From: an uncultured Pseudomonadota bacterium
Lineage (GTDB): Bacteria > Myxococcota_A > UBA9042 > CAIXZC01
Length of the DNA stretch: 16,612 bases
Direction: 5' to 3'
NCBI GenBank assembly: GCA_937884235.1
Contig: CALGBT010000763.1
Span: 1-16,612 of the forward strand
Part shown: in pieces, positions 1 through 9,100 of the stretch
Numbering within the stretch: position 1 is the stretch's first letter
How the letters are laid out: each line of letters opens with the position of its first letter
Notes under the pieces: generated by a model
The model's database searches: none
The model's input: the letters and a program-made list of their open reading frames with translations, nothing else
What the model was told of the DNA's origin: nothing
Position numbers and translations under genes: made by a program

Positions 1-1008
1 CGCTGAATAGTCCACTAGCGAACCTGCTGTGAAAGCCGCCAGAATGGTTTCTTCGAGGTTCTCGGCGAAGTAGGCCCGGGTACGTGTGTAGACCTTTGCT
101 CCCTTTGCCTGGCGCAGGAAATCCCGATAGTCCAACGTCGCCAGAAATGGCGTCAGGAAATAGAGAGAGTACTGCTGATGCTGAAAGAGCTTGTTGGTGC
201 TGGCCGCGGCATGAATCGGCAGATCTGTGAGGATGTCATCGACGATCACCAGGTCGAAACCCTCGCAGAGGACCGAGGCCATGTCCGCCACGAAACCACC
301 ATTTGACATCCCGTACAGAACCACCTCACGGTAGCTCTTGTCAGCGGCGATCTTACTGGCCGCGCCACAGACAGCGGTAACCCAGAGGCCGTACAACTGT
401 CCCCCCATCAGGCTCAAGCGGGCATTGATGTAGCCGCTGACCACACCGTCACTGGAGAGTTCCACGGCCAGCACGTCGCTGCCCCAGTCAAAGAAATCAC
501 GCCCAATCCCGTGCATGTAGTCGTCGCCAATCAGGCCCAAGGCCCCCCGGGCGGTGGTGTTGTGTCCGTGTAGCAGCACTACCAACCGCTCAGCCCCCTC
601 GGGGTGGCGCCAGAGCCAGGCTTGAGTGTCAATGGCTGGCCGAGAAAACCGGATCTTGAGGGATGAAAGTTCGCCTCCGTCAACCATGGTTGCCTCGCTG
701 CTCGCAACAGCACCGTCGGCATCGGTGGCAAGCTCAAAAGCGGACAGACCGATGGCCTGGGCCAGCCGTTGAGGAAAGTCAGCGGTGCTAACCGGGTGGG
801 GTTGAACAACCCCGGGTGCCGATAACTGGGCGGCCAGTTCATCCTCGAAACCGGGAGCGGCGCTCTCCGGCCCGGGTACGGTGAATCCTCGCCCTCCACT
901 GGCAGCGGGGGGCCCGCAGTCACGCAACAGCACAATGGTCAGTGCTGTCGACAGCAGCACAACAGCGCAGCCCCACAGTAGATGTGACCGCAATTGCTGA
1001 GAAACCAT
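1..1008 (-). CDS. Membrane-anchored alpha/beta hydrolase, C-terminus cut by window edge
   Basis: The reading frame is open for 336 codons from the ATG at 1008 to the window edge with no stop, so the C-terminus is missing. Residues about 9-28 form a hydrophobic segment preceded by Arg7 and followed by Arg29, which fits an uncleaved N-terminal membrane anchor with the rest outside the cytoplasm. A Pro/Ala/Gly-rich linker follows. The hydrolase core begins near residue 140. 'VVLLHGHN' (His147-Gly148-His149) matches the oxyanion-side HG motif. 'LYGMSNGGF' is a nucleophile elbow of GxSxGG type with Ser235 as the likely catalytic serine. Acid and histidine residues cannot be assigned with confidence and the histidine may lie beyond the edge. 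An in-frame TAG five codons upstream, with no alternative start between, fixes the start. It is the sixth gene of the leftward operon, 41 bases after its neighbour. The substrate is unknown; an esterase or peptidase role is equally possible. Confidence 0.8.
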   Translation of the reverse strand, partial: MVSQQLRSHLLWGCAVVLLSTALTIVLLRDCGPPAASGGRGFTVPGPESAAPGFEDELAAQLSAPGVVQPHPVSTADFPQRLAQAIGLSAFELATDADGAVASSEATMVDGGELSSLKIRFSRPAIDTQAWLWRHPEGAERLVVLLHGHNTTARGALGLIGDDYMHGIGRDFFDWGSDVLAVELSSDGVVSGYINARLSLMGGQLYGLWVTAVCGAASKIAADKSYREVVLYGMSNGGFVADMASVLCEGFDLVIVDDILTDLPIHAAASTNKLFQHQQYSLYFLTPFLATLDYRDFLRQAKGAKVYTRTRAYFAENLEETILAAFTAGSLVDYSA

Positions 1009-1049
1009 GTCAAGCCCCGACTACGGTTGGAAACATGCCATCCAATGCC

Positions 1050-1601
1050 CTAGCGCTCGTACTTCTCGAGGTGGCGCCTGAACATCCGCAAGATGACGTA
1101 GAAGAAGACCTCCCCCATGCGGTAGGAAGGGGGAACATAGGGGGAGAGCGGCTTGGCGTACTCAGGCCGTAGAAAAACCACTGTCCGGTTAGGATCGGAA
1201 TCGGGCGTGACCCGAAATGCCGTAAGCGCCTCTTCGGGAGAAAACTCCGGAATTGGTATTTCGCCCCGACGGCGGACGTTGCGCCAGAAGGTCTCTTCCT
1301 TGTCCCGCAAAACATACTTGTTGTTTTCCGGACGGCCCATCTCTTTGCGCACCGCTCGCACTGCCGCTGGACGAACGTAAGGATAGCGGTGCATCAGCGG
1401 GCTGAAGGCAACCTCCAACTTCTCCCGCTCTTCCACCGAGATGAAGGACTCTTCCTGCAGCATGTCGAGATATGCGACCACCGCGTGAACAGGGGTGTCG
1501 GTGGTCGTCGACGGTTCGCGTTCCAGCAGCGTTCGCACGCGGCTGGAGCGACCAAATGGTGTAATTATGCTCTGCTCGTAGCGCGGGTCTCTTTCGTCCA
1601 T
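1050..1601 (-). CDS. Hypothetical protein, 183 aa, unknown family
   Basis: I do not recognise this protein. It starts with ATG at 1601, only 7 bases after the stop of the upstream propeller lipoprotein. A purine-rich AGGAA abuts the start, so translation may be coupled. There is no signal peptide, lipobox or convincing membrane helix, so it is probably cytoplasmic, unlike every other product of the operon. The sequence is rich in charged residues, especially Arg and Glu. Residues 33-70 look helical ('VAYLDMLQEE', 'SVEEREKLEVAF'). The middle is Arg-rich (residues 102-112, 'EETFWRNVRRR') and is followed by a Pro-rich stretch (115-122). The C-terminus (164-183, 'EVFFYVILRMFRRHLEKYER') is an amphipathic helix with aromatic residues. 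It could be a regulatory or assembly factor for the surface proteins, but that rests on context alone. Codon-level continuity and tight spacing support a real gene. Confidence 0.75.
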   Translation of the reverse strand: MDERDPRYEQSIITPFGRSSRVRTLLEREPSTTTDTPVHAVVAYLDMLQEESFISVEEREKLEVAFSPLMHRYPYVRPAAVRAVRKEMGRPENNKYVLRDKEETFWRNVRRRGEIPIPEFSPEEALTAFRVTPDSDPNRTVVFLRPEYAKPLSPYVPPSYRMGEVFFYVILRMFRRHLEKYER

Positions 1602-1608
1602 TTCCTGC

Positions 1609-4233
1609 TCAATCAGAAACGTATGTCAAGATGGTTCCGTTGTCCCCGACGGCATAGATATTCCCGGCACCGTCACCCCAGATAGCGTACAGAGTTGCGA
1701 CTGTCCCCGACTCTTCAGTGCTCCATTGTTGTCCATCGAAACGCATAATAACACCGGCACCTCCGACTGCCCAGAGGTTTTGCGGAGAAATTCCCCACAC
1801 TGCACGCAAGGAATTGTCGAAAAGTCCGGCAAGCTGGAATGAGGCACCGTCGTAGTGCACAATCACCCCTCCCTCACCGACGGCCCAGACGTCGTCTTCG
1901 GCTTGTGCGAAGACCCCAAAAAGCCCCTGCGTGACCACATACTCAGAGCCATCCTCCTGCTCGATTGGGTCCACCGGGGAGAGCCCCCAGCCCTTGCCGT
2001 CATACCGGACTATGGTACCCTGCTGGCCAACTGCAAAGACGTTGTTGTCGCCGGTCCCGTGGACGTGCCGAAGATTGACGGCAGTACCGGCCAGCGCGAT
2101 TTTCCAACTGGCACCATCGTAGTGAAGCAGGTACCCGACTCCCTCAATCTGAGCCGTCACGTAAACGTCGTCAGTGGCACTCCCCCAGACATCCATGAAG
2201 ACCGTGTCTTCGTTGCCGTAGGCCTTCATGGGGCTCCACTTCTCGCCATCATAGTGGACTAGAGTAGCGGCTTCTCCCACCGCATAAATGTCGTCTGTGG
2301 CAAAGCCCCACATGGCCAATAAAGTCTTGTCGGTGCCGGTGACCATCTTCTCCCACTGGCTACCAGTGAAGTGCAGCATCTTGCCCAATTCGCCGGTCAC
2401 ATACCGGTGCTTTCCGGTTCCCCAGGCAGCCCTCCAGTTGGCGACAATGGGCACCGATTCTTGAGTCAATGAGTTGACCGGACCGGAGAGCACCGTCTTG
2501 TCCCCGACCACAATCACATCGCTGCTATCCTCACCCCAGATGCCATAGAGATTCATGGTCGTTGGCAGGTTCGTCACCGGCAAAAAATCACTGCCGTTGT
2601 AATGCAGCACCTTGGCCGTCTGCCCAACGATATAGAACTCGTCGTCCGAGAAGCCAATCAGTCCGTTGAGATCACCCGGCCCGCCCATGGAACTGGGGTG
2701 CCATTTGCTCCCATCAAACCAGGCCAGTCCACCCTGTGGCCCGATGGCCACGTACTTCTGGGAGGAAGTGGCCCAGACCTTACGCAAATCCTTGGAGAGG
2801 CCCGATTCTTCCTCGACCCAACCCTCTCCTTTGGAATGCAGCACCAGTCCACCGTTGCCAACCAGCATAACGTCCTTCGCTGATGAGCCGTGCACGCCGG
2901 CAACAGGGTAAAGCTCGCCGCTGCTATGCTTCTGCCAGGAAGTGCCGTCGTAGTGGAGGATCCAGCCATTGCTGCCCACGGCATAGATGGACTCAGGGGA
3001 GGCCCCCCATACCGACCAGAGAGTGGGGAACTTGCCCGCCAGTGCCCCCGCCACAGAACAAGTGGAGGTGACCTTGACGTCATCGATATAGACTCCCTCA
3101 AGGGCGTTGTTCTCAGCTGTGACTGAGTTAAACTCGAACTGGAAACGAACTGTCTTGCCTACGTATTTGGAGAGGTTGACCTGCACCGGCACAAAGCTCT
3201 TCAGGTAATTGCCCGAGAGATTGGATTTGCTCCAGGCATCTTCCCACTTGCCGCTGTTAAGCACCCTGACCTTGAGCACATCAACGTATGGGGAGGTTTC
3301 CACATCGAGGTAAAGATAGAAACTCAGGGTCACCTGCTCCGCAGTGGCAGGGATGTCAACTGGCTGACTCGTAGCCGTCGCTCCGACCTTATTGCCATTG
3401 CTGAAGTTCGCCTGGGTGGCATCCCCGAAGTAGAGCGCATTGGGGGCCGACATATAGCGCGGCGTACCATCGGCACCAATCGCACTGACCACGCTCCAGC
3501 CGATGCCGCCATCCGGCGTCCCGATGTAGAGGTCCTCGTTGGTGAAGGTGCCCATGCCCTGCTCGAAAGTCGATTCGTAGTGCTTTGCGCCACAGCATTG
3601 AGACTTACCCGTCGGCACATACTCGCACTTGCTCGCAACACACTCAGCCAGCAGGCACTCACCCGCAAAGCTACAGTCCTCAACGGTTTGGCAGTATGAG
3701 GGCATGCCCCATTTCTGGCCATCGTAGTGGTAGATCAGCCCGTACATGCCAACGGTCCAGATGTCCGTGGCGCTACTGCCCCAGACCCCGTTGAGAATAT
3801 TCAGACTCGGCTCCTGGTAAGCGATGCCAAAAGAATCCTTGACCTTCGCTGCCACCAGGCCCGCTTCCCCTACGGCAACAACATTCCCGTCAGCGAAGCC
3901 CCACAGCCCCTTGAGGACATGCTCGCCAAGCTGGGCCGTCGGAACCTGCACCCATTCACCCTCGAGCGCAACGGCCCCGTCCGCGACATCAAAGCTGTCG
4001 AGCACCTCTCCTTCAACTTCCGAGATTCCGTCAGCCAACCCGTCACCCTCGGCAGTGGAGAGATCCTTCAACTCCACGGCTGTGCTGTCACCCGGGCCGT
4101 CGGGTCGCATGTCAGACAGCTCCCCGGCGAGATCCAGAGGAACCGTTGTGTCGTCCCCTGGCTTACTGTCGGAGGAACAAGCGAAGAGCCCCACCAGGAG
4201 CAAGATTCCCAAACTATTCAACAGTCGGTGCAT
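1609..4233 (-). CDS. Propeller-repeat lipoprotein (14 repeats) with inserted Cys-rich/MAM-like module
   Basis: Predicted product is 874 residues. The frame stays open upstream to 4608, but that extension overlaps the preceding gene. The ATG at 4233 follows a GGGGGAG ribosome site and starts a lipoprotein signal (L16-F17-A18-C19). An Asp/Glu-rich tether covers roughly residues 20-95. Then comes a degenerate ~39-residue repeat of the form 'L..vWG....d.yaVG..G.i.hyDG..W'. I count 14 copies, beginning near residues 104, 145, 403, 442, 481, 520, 560, 599, 636, 677, 719, 769, 807 and 846. The last copy stops before its terminal Trp strand, while 'GEWVQVP' (92-98) ahead of copy 1 could complete it, a typical propeller closure. 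Between copies 2 and 3 lies a Cys-rich patch (181-214) and a beta-rich domain (217-392, 'FEQGMGTF', 'VYIDDVKV') resembling MAM/choice-of-anchor J modules. The likely location is the outer envelope surface. The ligand is unknown and no enzymatic motif was seen. Confidence 0.9.
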   Translation of the reverse strand: MHRLLNSLGILLLVGLFACSSDSKPGDDTTVPLDLAGELSDMRPDGPGDSTAVELKDLSTAEGDGLADGISEVEGEVLDSFDVADGAVALEGEWVQVPTAQLGEHVLKGLWGFADGNVVAVGEAGLVAAKVKDSFGIAYQEPSLNILNGVWGSSATDIWTVGMYGLIYHYDGQKWGMPSYCQTVEDCSFAGECLLAECVASKCEYVPTGKSQCCGAKHYESTFEQGMGTFTNEDLYIGTPDGGIGWSVVSAIGADGTPRYMSAPNALYFGDATQANFSNGNKVGATATSQPVDIPATAEQVTLSFYLYLDVETSPYVDVLKVRVLNSGKWEDAWSKSNLSGNYLKSFVPVQVNLSKYVGKTVRFQFEFNSVTAENNALEGVYIDDVKVTSTCSVAGALAGKFPTLWSVWGASPESIYAVGSNGWILHYDGTSWQKHSSGELYPVAGVHGSSAKDVMLVGNGGLVLHSKGEGWVEEESGLSKDLRKVWATSSQKYVAIGPQGGLAWFDGSKWHPSSMGGPGDLNGLIGFSDDEFYIVGQTAKVLHYNGSDFLPVTNLPTTMNLYGIWGEDSSDVIVVGDKTVLSGPVNSLTQESVPIVANWRAAWGTGKHRYVTGELGKMLHFTGSQWEKMVTGTDKTLLAMWGFATDDIYAVGEAATLVHYDGEKWSPMKAYGNEDTVFMDVWGSATDDVYVTAQIEGVGYLLHYDGASWKIALAGTAVNLRHVHGTGDNNVFAVGQQGTIVRYDGKGWGLSPVDPIEQEDGSEYVVTQGLFGVFAQAEDDVWAVGEGGVIVHYDGASFQLAGLFDNSLRAVWGISPQNLWAVGGAGVIMRFDGQQWSTEESGTVATLYAIWGDGAGNIYAVGDNGTILTYVSD
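1612..3030 (-). repeat. Propeller repeats 3-14 of the 874-residue lipoprotein
   Basis: Twelve consecutive units (residues 402-874) follow the inserted module. Two further units encoded at 3697-3927 precede it, for a total of 14. Confidence 0.75.
3697..3927 (-). repeat. Propeller repeats 1-2 of the 874-residue lipoprotein
   Basis: Two units (residues 103-179, 'LKGLWGF' and 'LNGVWGS') are separated from the other twelve by about 220 residues of unrelated sequence. Confidence 0.7.
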
Positions 4234-4246
4234 ATGACTCCCCCGC

Positions 4247-6142
4247 CTATTCATCGACAAAGCGAAGCATCTTTCCCTTCTTTCCAACCACAAACATATG
4301 ATCAGCGTCGGCCCCCCAGGCCTGCAACAACACGCCCGACTCAGGCACTGCCGCAGGGACCACGGAACCAGAATTCGGATCGTAGGAGATAATGCGGCCA
4401 GCCCAACCCACCGCATGAACGATACCGTCCAAGGCCTCAACCCCATAGAGGAAGAGGCCCGGTTCTTCGTAAATCTTTGTCCAGCCCTCTGCCGTGTGTG
4501 CCAACAGCAGGCCGTTGTCTCCAACCGCATAGAGCGTCTCATCCGGGGCCATGGTGATGCGATGCAGGTTGGCCAGGGTTGCCACCGGAACAACTTCGGC
4601 AACACCATCTTCGACGCGCACTATCTTGCCCTGATCGCCCACTGCCCAAATAACTCCGTCGGCATCAAAGGTGCAATCGCGCAGGGTATCGAATACGCCG
4701 CTGGCCAGCGGCTGCCAATCGGTACCATCAGCCGAGGAGAACATCTTCCCCTGTCCACCAACTGCCACCAGCCCGTCACCCGAGCAAACGCCAAAGAGGT
4801 TCGTCTCAAAGGAGGTCTCCAAGAGCAGTGCCTCATCATCCTCAACCCTGACCACAGCCCCCGCCTCGCCCACCGCCAGAAAGGCTCCGCCCAACTCGGC
4901 GACGCCTTGCAGCGCACTGGATGTGACCCGGGACAACCCGTACCAATCGTCACCGTCGAATCTTAGTAATGTGCCGTCACCACCCACCGCGATTACCTGC
5001 TCCCAGCCGGTGCCGTCAATGTCGTTGAGGTCGACGCCGGCAGCGCTTGTGCGATCCACCCAGGTCTCACCGTCAAAGTAGAGCACCGCGCCCTTTTCAC
5101 CCACTGCCCAGGCCTCTTGGTCGCCGCTATCCTGGCGGCCCCAGAGTCCGAAGAAACCATGGTTCTTGTAGAATGGTCCGGCAATCTCCGCGGTGTTCCA
5201 TTTGGTTGCCACAAGATGGATCAATGCCCCGTCATCGCCCACCAACCAGACGTCGTCCTCGGCGAAGGCCCATACGTCCCGAAGTGTTCTTTCGTAGGCA
5301 TCGTTGGAAAGCTTTGGTGACCAACCGGCAGTGTCGTGAGCAATGATGCCCCCGTTGGTACCACCGCCAAAGATCGCCTTGGACGAGAGCGCCTGGAGTC
5401 CATTGATGGTGATGGAGCCTTGCGTCACCTGCTGGGTGCTCCACGCACCACCGATCTTGCGCAATACCGTGCCACCCGCAGCACCGACATAGATGTCCGT
5501 TGGCGAGACTCCCCAGATGGACCCGAGATTATAGGAAGAGAGCGATTCGTCTGCCTTCCACTTCCCTTCAAAGTAATGAAGTATCGTTCCCTTGTCGCCC
5601 ACCACGTAGAAATGCCCTTCGGCCCCCCAGATGCCATTGAGTGAGATTTCCGTCAGGTCGAGCTCCAGACCCGTCACGACATCCTCCCAGAGCGACCCGT
5701 CCCAGTGAATGAGGGTCCCCTTCTCGCCGGCGGCGTAGAGGTCGTCATCGTCATTGCCATAAACTGCTCGCAATTCCTGGGCCGTCGGTGACTTCATTGG
5801 CGTCCAGGTGGTGCCCTGCTGTCGGAGAATCACGCCGTCAGCCCCTACCGCGTAGAGTCTCGTCTCGGAACCCCAGATGGCCTTGATGTCACCGTCCGGG
5901 GCAGTAGTGAAAAGCTTGAAATCGGCCACCGTCGTGGTCACCTCTGCCGCGGCATCGACGGTGCCGTCCACCTCAGACAAGGGCAGCACGTCCGCGACTT
6001 CACCGGTGGCATCCACCGGAGCCAAATCAGTGGTGCCATCCAGGTCTGCCGTGCCAACATCGTCAATCAGATCTGCGTCAGACCCGTTGGTACTGCAAGC
6101 GCACAGCATGAGCGCCAGCAGCGCCGGAAAAAGTCGTTTCAT
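4247..6142 (-). CDS. Propeller-repeat lipoprotein (14 repeats)
   Basis: Predicted product is 631 residues. The ATG at 6142 follows a GGGGAG ribosome site that overlaps the stop of the preceding gene (8-base gap). Residues 1-16 are a lipoprotein signal (L13-C14-A15-C16) and residues 17-72 an Asp/Thr/Ala-rich tether. The remainder is almost entirely a repeat of about 39 residues with the pattern 'L..iWG....lyaVG..G.i...dG..W'. I count 14 copies, beginning near residues 85, 122, 166, 204, 244, 286, 328, 370, 410, 447, 485, 524, 563 and 604. The 'AVG..G' core is the best conserved part, and Trp positions are lost in copies 8-13. The pattern recalls BNR/Ycf48-like beta-propeller families. Fourteen copies would make two seven-bladed rings. 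The protein ends at the last blade, without a further domain. It probably binds a protein or glycan at the cell surface, but no ligand can be inferred. It is the third gene of the operon and a paralogue-like companion of the next gene. Confidence 0.9.
   Translation of the reverse strand: MKRLFPALLALMLCACSTNGSDADLIDDVGTADLDGTTDLAPVDATGEVADVLPLSEVDGTVDAAAEVTTTVADFKLFTTAPDGDIKAIWGSETRLYAVGADGVILRQQGTTWTPMKSPTAQELRAVYGNDDDDLYAAGEKGTLIHWDGSLWEDVVTGLELDLTEISLNGIWGAEGHFYVVGDKGTILHYFEGKWKADESLSSYNLGSIWGVSPTDIYVGAAGGTVLRKIGGAWSTQQVTQGSITINGLQALSSKAIFGGGTNGGIIAHDTAGWSPKLSNDAYERTLRDVWAFAEDDVWLVGDDGALIHLVATKWNTAEIAGPFYKNHGFFGLWGRQDSGDQEAWAVGEKGAVLYFDGETWVDRTSAAGVDLNDIDGTGWEQVIAVGGDGTLLRFDGDDWYGLSRVTSSALQGVAELGGAFLAVGEAGAVVRVEDDEALLLETSFETNLFGVCSGDGLVAVGGQGKMFSSADGTDWQPLASGVFDTLRDCTFDADGVIWAVGDQGKIVRVEDGVAEVVPVATLANLHRITMAPDETLYAVGDNGLLLAHTAEGWTKIYEEPGLFLYGVEALDGIVHAVGWAGRIISYDPNSGSVVPAAVPESGVLLQAWGADADHMFVVGKKGKMLRFVDE
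4253..5896 (-). repeat. Fourteen propeller repeats (residues 83-630 of the 631-residue lipoprotein)
   Basis: The same unit as in the neighbouring genes fills the mature protein. The 'AVG..G' core is kept in most copies, while the 'WG' and terminal Trp positions are degenerate in the second half. Confidence 0.75.
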
Positions 6143-6150
6143 CGTCTCCC

Positions 6151-9100
6151 CTATTCGGACAAGAAGGTCTGCTGCACCTGGCTCCAGCTACGCCAACTTC
6201 GATAGTCCATATCCATGCCGTCGTAGTTGTCGATGTCGAAGCCCTCTTTGTAAACACGCTGCACAGTATAGATGTAGAATCCAGGAGGAACCCCGGGAGT
6301 GCCCTCGATGTTGGGGAAGTCCGGCAGGTCCACGTAGGTTACATCACCGGCAGCCATGAAGTCCCAGAAGAGAACCGGACCCATCATGCTCGGCTGCTGC
6401 AGTAAGACGCTGTTAAAGCTGGCATCGGGGCCACCAGCGTTGGCCTGCCACTGCAGGTATTGCTGGTCAATGACCGCACCCTGCTGAGGATAAACCAGGG
6501 TGACTGGCGTGACGAAGGGCCCCAGGACCACCTGATGATTGCCGGAAGCCAGGACCAGGTCCGCTTCCTTGCTGCCAAAGACCGCCAGCAGATCTTGCTC
6601 GTTGTTGGGAAGGCTCTCATCGCTCATGGTGCTGCCGTCAAAATGAATGATGCGCCCCTTGGTGCCAGCGAAGTAGACGTTGTCCTCTCCACTGCCCCAG
6701 ATTCCCAGCAAAGAATTGAGGGTACCACTCTCCACCACCGACCATTCAGTGCCATCATAGTGAACAATCGCACCGCCATCCCCAGCCGCCCAAACGTCCG
6801 ACGGGGAAGTGCCCCACACATCACGCAGGGTATTGCCCACCGGAACCGACTGCGCGGTCCACAGCCCATTGGCGTAGCGCACGATCTTGCCAAAATCACC
6901 CACCGCCCAGATGTTCTGCGGGTTCACCCCCCAGACCGCGTGGAAGCGATGGCCAGTGCTGCCCGGCATCTTGGTCCAGGCTACCCCGTCCCAAAGATCG
7001 ATGGTGTACTCGCCAACCGCCACAACAAAGGTCGCAGCACTTGCCCAGACCCCTTCGAGATTATTGGTCTTGGAATAGGTCAATTCCTCCCAGGTAGTAC
7101 CCGTGAAATGCGCGGCCGTACCTGCATCACCCACCGCCCAGAGCTGTCCGTCAACACCGTGCACCGAGCGTAGAGTCGAGCTCACCGGACTTTGCTGAAT
7201 CTGCCAGCCGGAGCCGTTGAAGTGGGCGATGGCCCCGTCCATGCCGACGCCGTAGACGTCAGTCCAGGATGGTCCCCAAAGATCGTAGAGATTGGTCTTG
7301 ATGCCGCTGGGTTGCAACTTCCAACCATCCATGCCCTTGAGCAACATCGTGTCGTTTTCGAAGTCCAGCAGGTCCGTAATCAACGCAAACGTATTGGGCG
7401 AAGAAGACTCGCCCGCCGTGACCGCTGCCCCAAAAACCGCAAAGGTGGTATTAGCCAGACTCCCCGTCAATCCGTTTGGCAAATGCAAGAAGTTCAGCGT
7501 CGTGTCGTCGTCCCAATACCACTTCACCGGGAACTCCAGGAACTCAAAGACTCCGTCTGAACCGAAATCCACGAAGGTCTTGGCGAAGATGGCGTTGGGG
7601 CCATTCCAGTCCAGATGCGGCTCGTCGAAGAAGACGTTGATCTTGCGGGTCATGGGCACATCGAGTTCGATTAGCACATCATTGATGACGACGATGCCGT
7701 CACCGTCCATATCCGCCAGGCTCACGTGACGCTCGACTCCCAACGCGTAGGGGGTCATCTCAGGGCGCCCATCACCCATCCAGCAGCCATTCTCGAAGCA
7801 AACGCTATCCGAGAAGGTGCAATCGAAGTTGCTGCTGCAGATGGGCAGTACCCCACCCTGGCAGATCACCGCTACTTCCGGTGGTGGGAACTCCACCACC
7901 AGCGTGAAGTACCCTTCCTCGTCAGCGATCATGCCCTGGCCATTGCTGGGATTCGCACCCAGGAAATGACCCTTGCTCGTGGAGCAGAAGGTGATCTTCT
8001 GACCACCAATGGGGAGGCAATGACCGAACCCACTCTCACCCTGCATGGACGTGCACGAGAAGCCCATGGGGCAGTCGTCCCCGGCGACACACGCGGTCAG
8101 GCACTTCTTCCCCTGTTCACCAAGATTGGTGCAGATGTTGTCAGGAGAACCACACTCGATGTCCCCTGTGCATGACTGGCAGAGGAAGGGAAACTCACCA
8201 CCGGTGTAGTTACACTTCCCCGGGGGAATAACCACGTACTTGCCCAACCCCGTAACCCGACCCTTGATGACTGGCGGCGGGTTCCCGGGAGGCGGTGCAC
8301 CGCTGCCCTGGGCCGGGCAGTTGTAAATGAGGTAAAGGGTAACGTTGGTGGCGTTGTACTCGACCACGCTGGAGTTCGAGTAGCACTCCTTCGAAGCCGT
8401 CACCATCTGCTCACCCATGAGCTCCGGACCCGAGAAAGTCACCTGCCCGTTCATGTCGCTGAAACCCTGGAAGGGGGTGTCCGGGTCGGCCCAAAGCATG
8501 ACGAAGGCATCAGGCAAAGGCGCACCGGTGCTGCCATCGAGCACCGTAATGTTCACCGAATGGTAAATCTCACCACCCCAGGTGCCACCATAGAAACTGA
8601 CCGGGTCGTAGTAGGTGAAGGAGAGGGGAAGCAGCGCCGTCTTCCCGCCGCTGCTAACCTCTACGTCGAAAGTGCCAGGGACCCCAGGAGGCGTCTTGGC
8701 CGTCACCACGTTACTGCTCTTCACAGTGACATGACTGCAAGGCACCCCGGCGACTCTGACAGCCATGTCGTCGCCAAACCCGGAGCCCACCAGCGTGACC
8801 AAGGTCCCGCCGGAAATGGAGCCAAAGTTGGGCTCAACCACGAACAGGTCGAGAAATCCGTCATAGGCGAAGCCGTCTTCAAGGGTGGCAATGGTGCCAC
8901 TCTGCTTGACATGCACATCCACTGCCCCGGGCGAACCCATGGGGGCGCGGGTCTGAATCTTCTGCTCGTTGACCACCACTGTCTCGGATGCCGGCAGAGC
9001 ACCAAAGTAGACCTGCGCAGTGGGCTTAAAGCCGTCACCGGTAATGACCACCTTGGTCCCGCCAGAAGTCGGGCCATGGTCCGGAGTAATGTCGTAGAGA

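Noticed and set aside
1009..1049. Terminator or promoter in the 41-base gap before the hydrolase gene
   Set aside because: No stable inverted repeat, T-run or -35/-10 pair was found, so the gene is treated as part of the operon.
3727..4392. 221-codon open frame on the plus strand
   Set aside because: It is antisense to two lipoprotein genes and crosses their junction. The composition is that of a shadow frame.
4234..4608. N-terminal extension of the 874-residue propeller lipoprotein to an ATG at 4608
   Set aside because: It would overlap the 3' end of the preceding gene by about 360 bases, lacks a signal peptide, and buries a clear lipoprotein signal with a good ribosome site at 4233.
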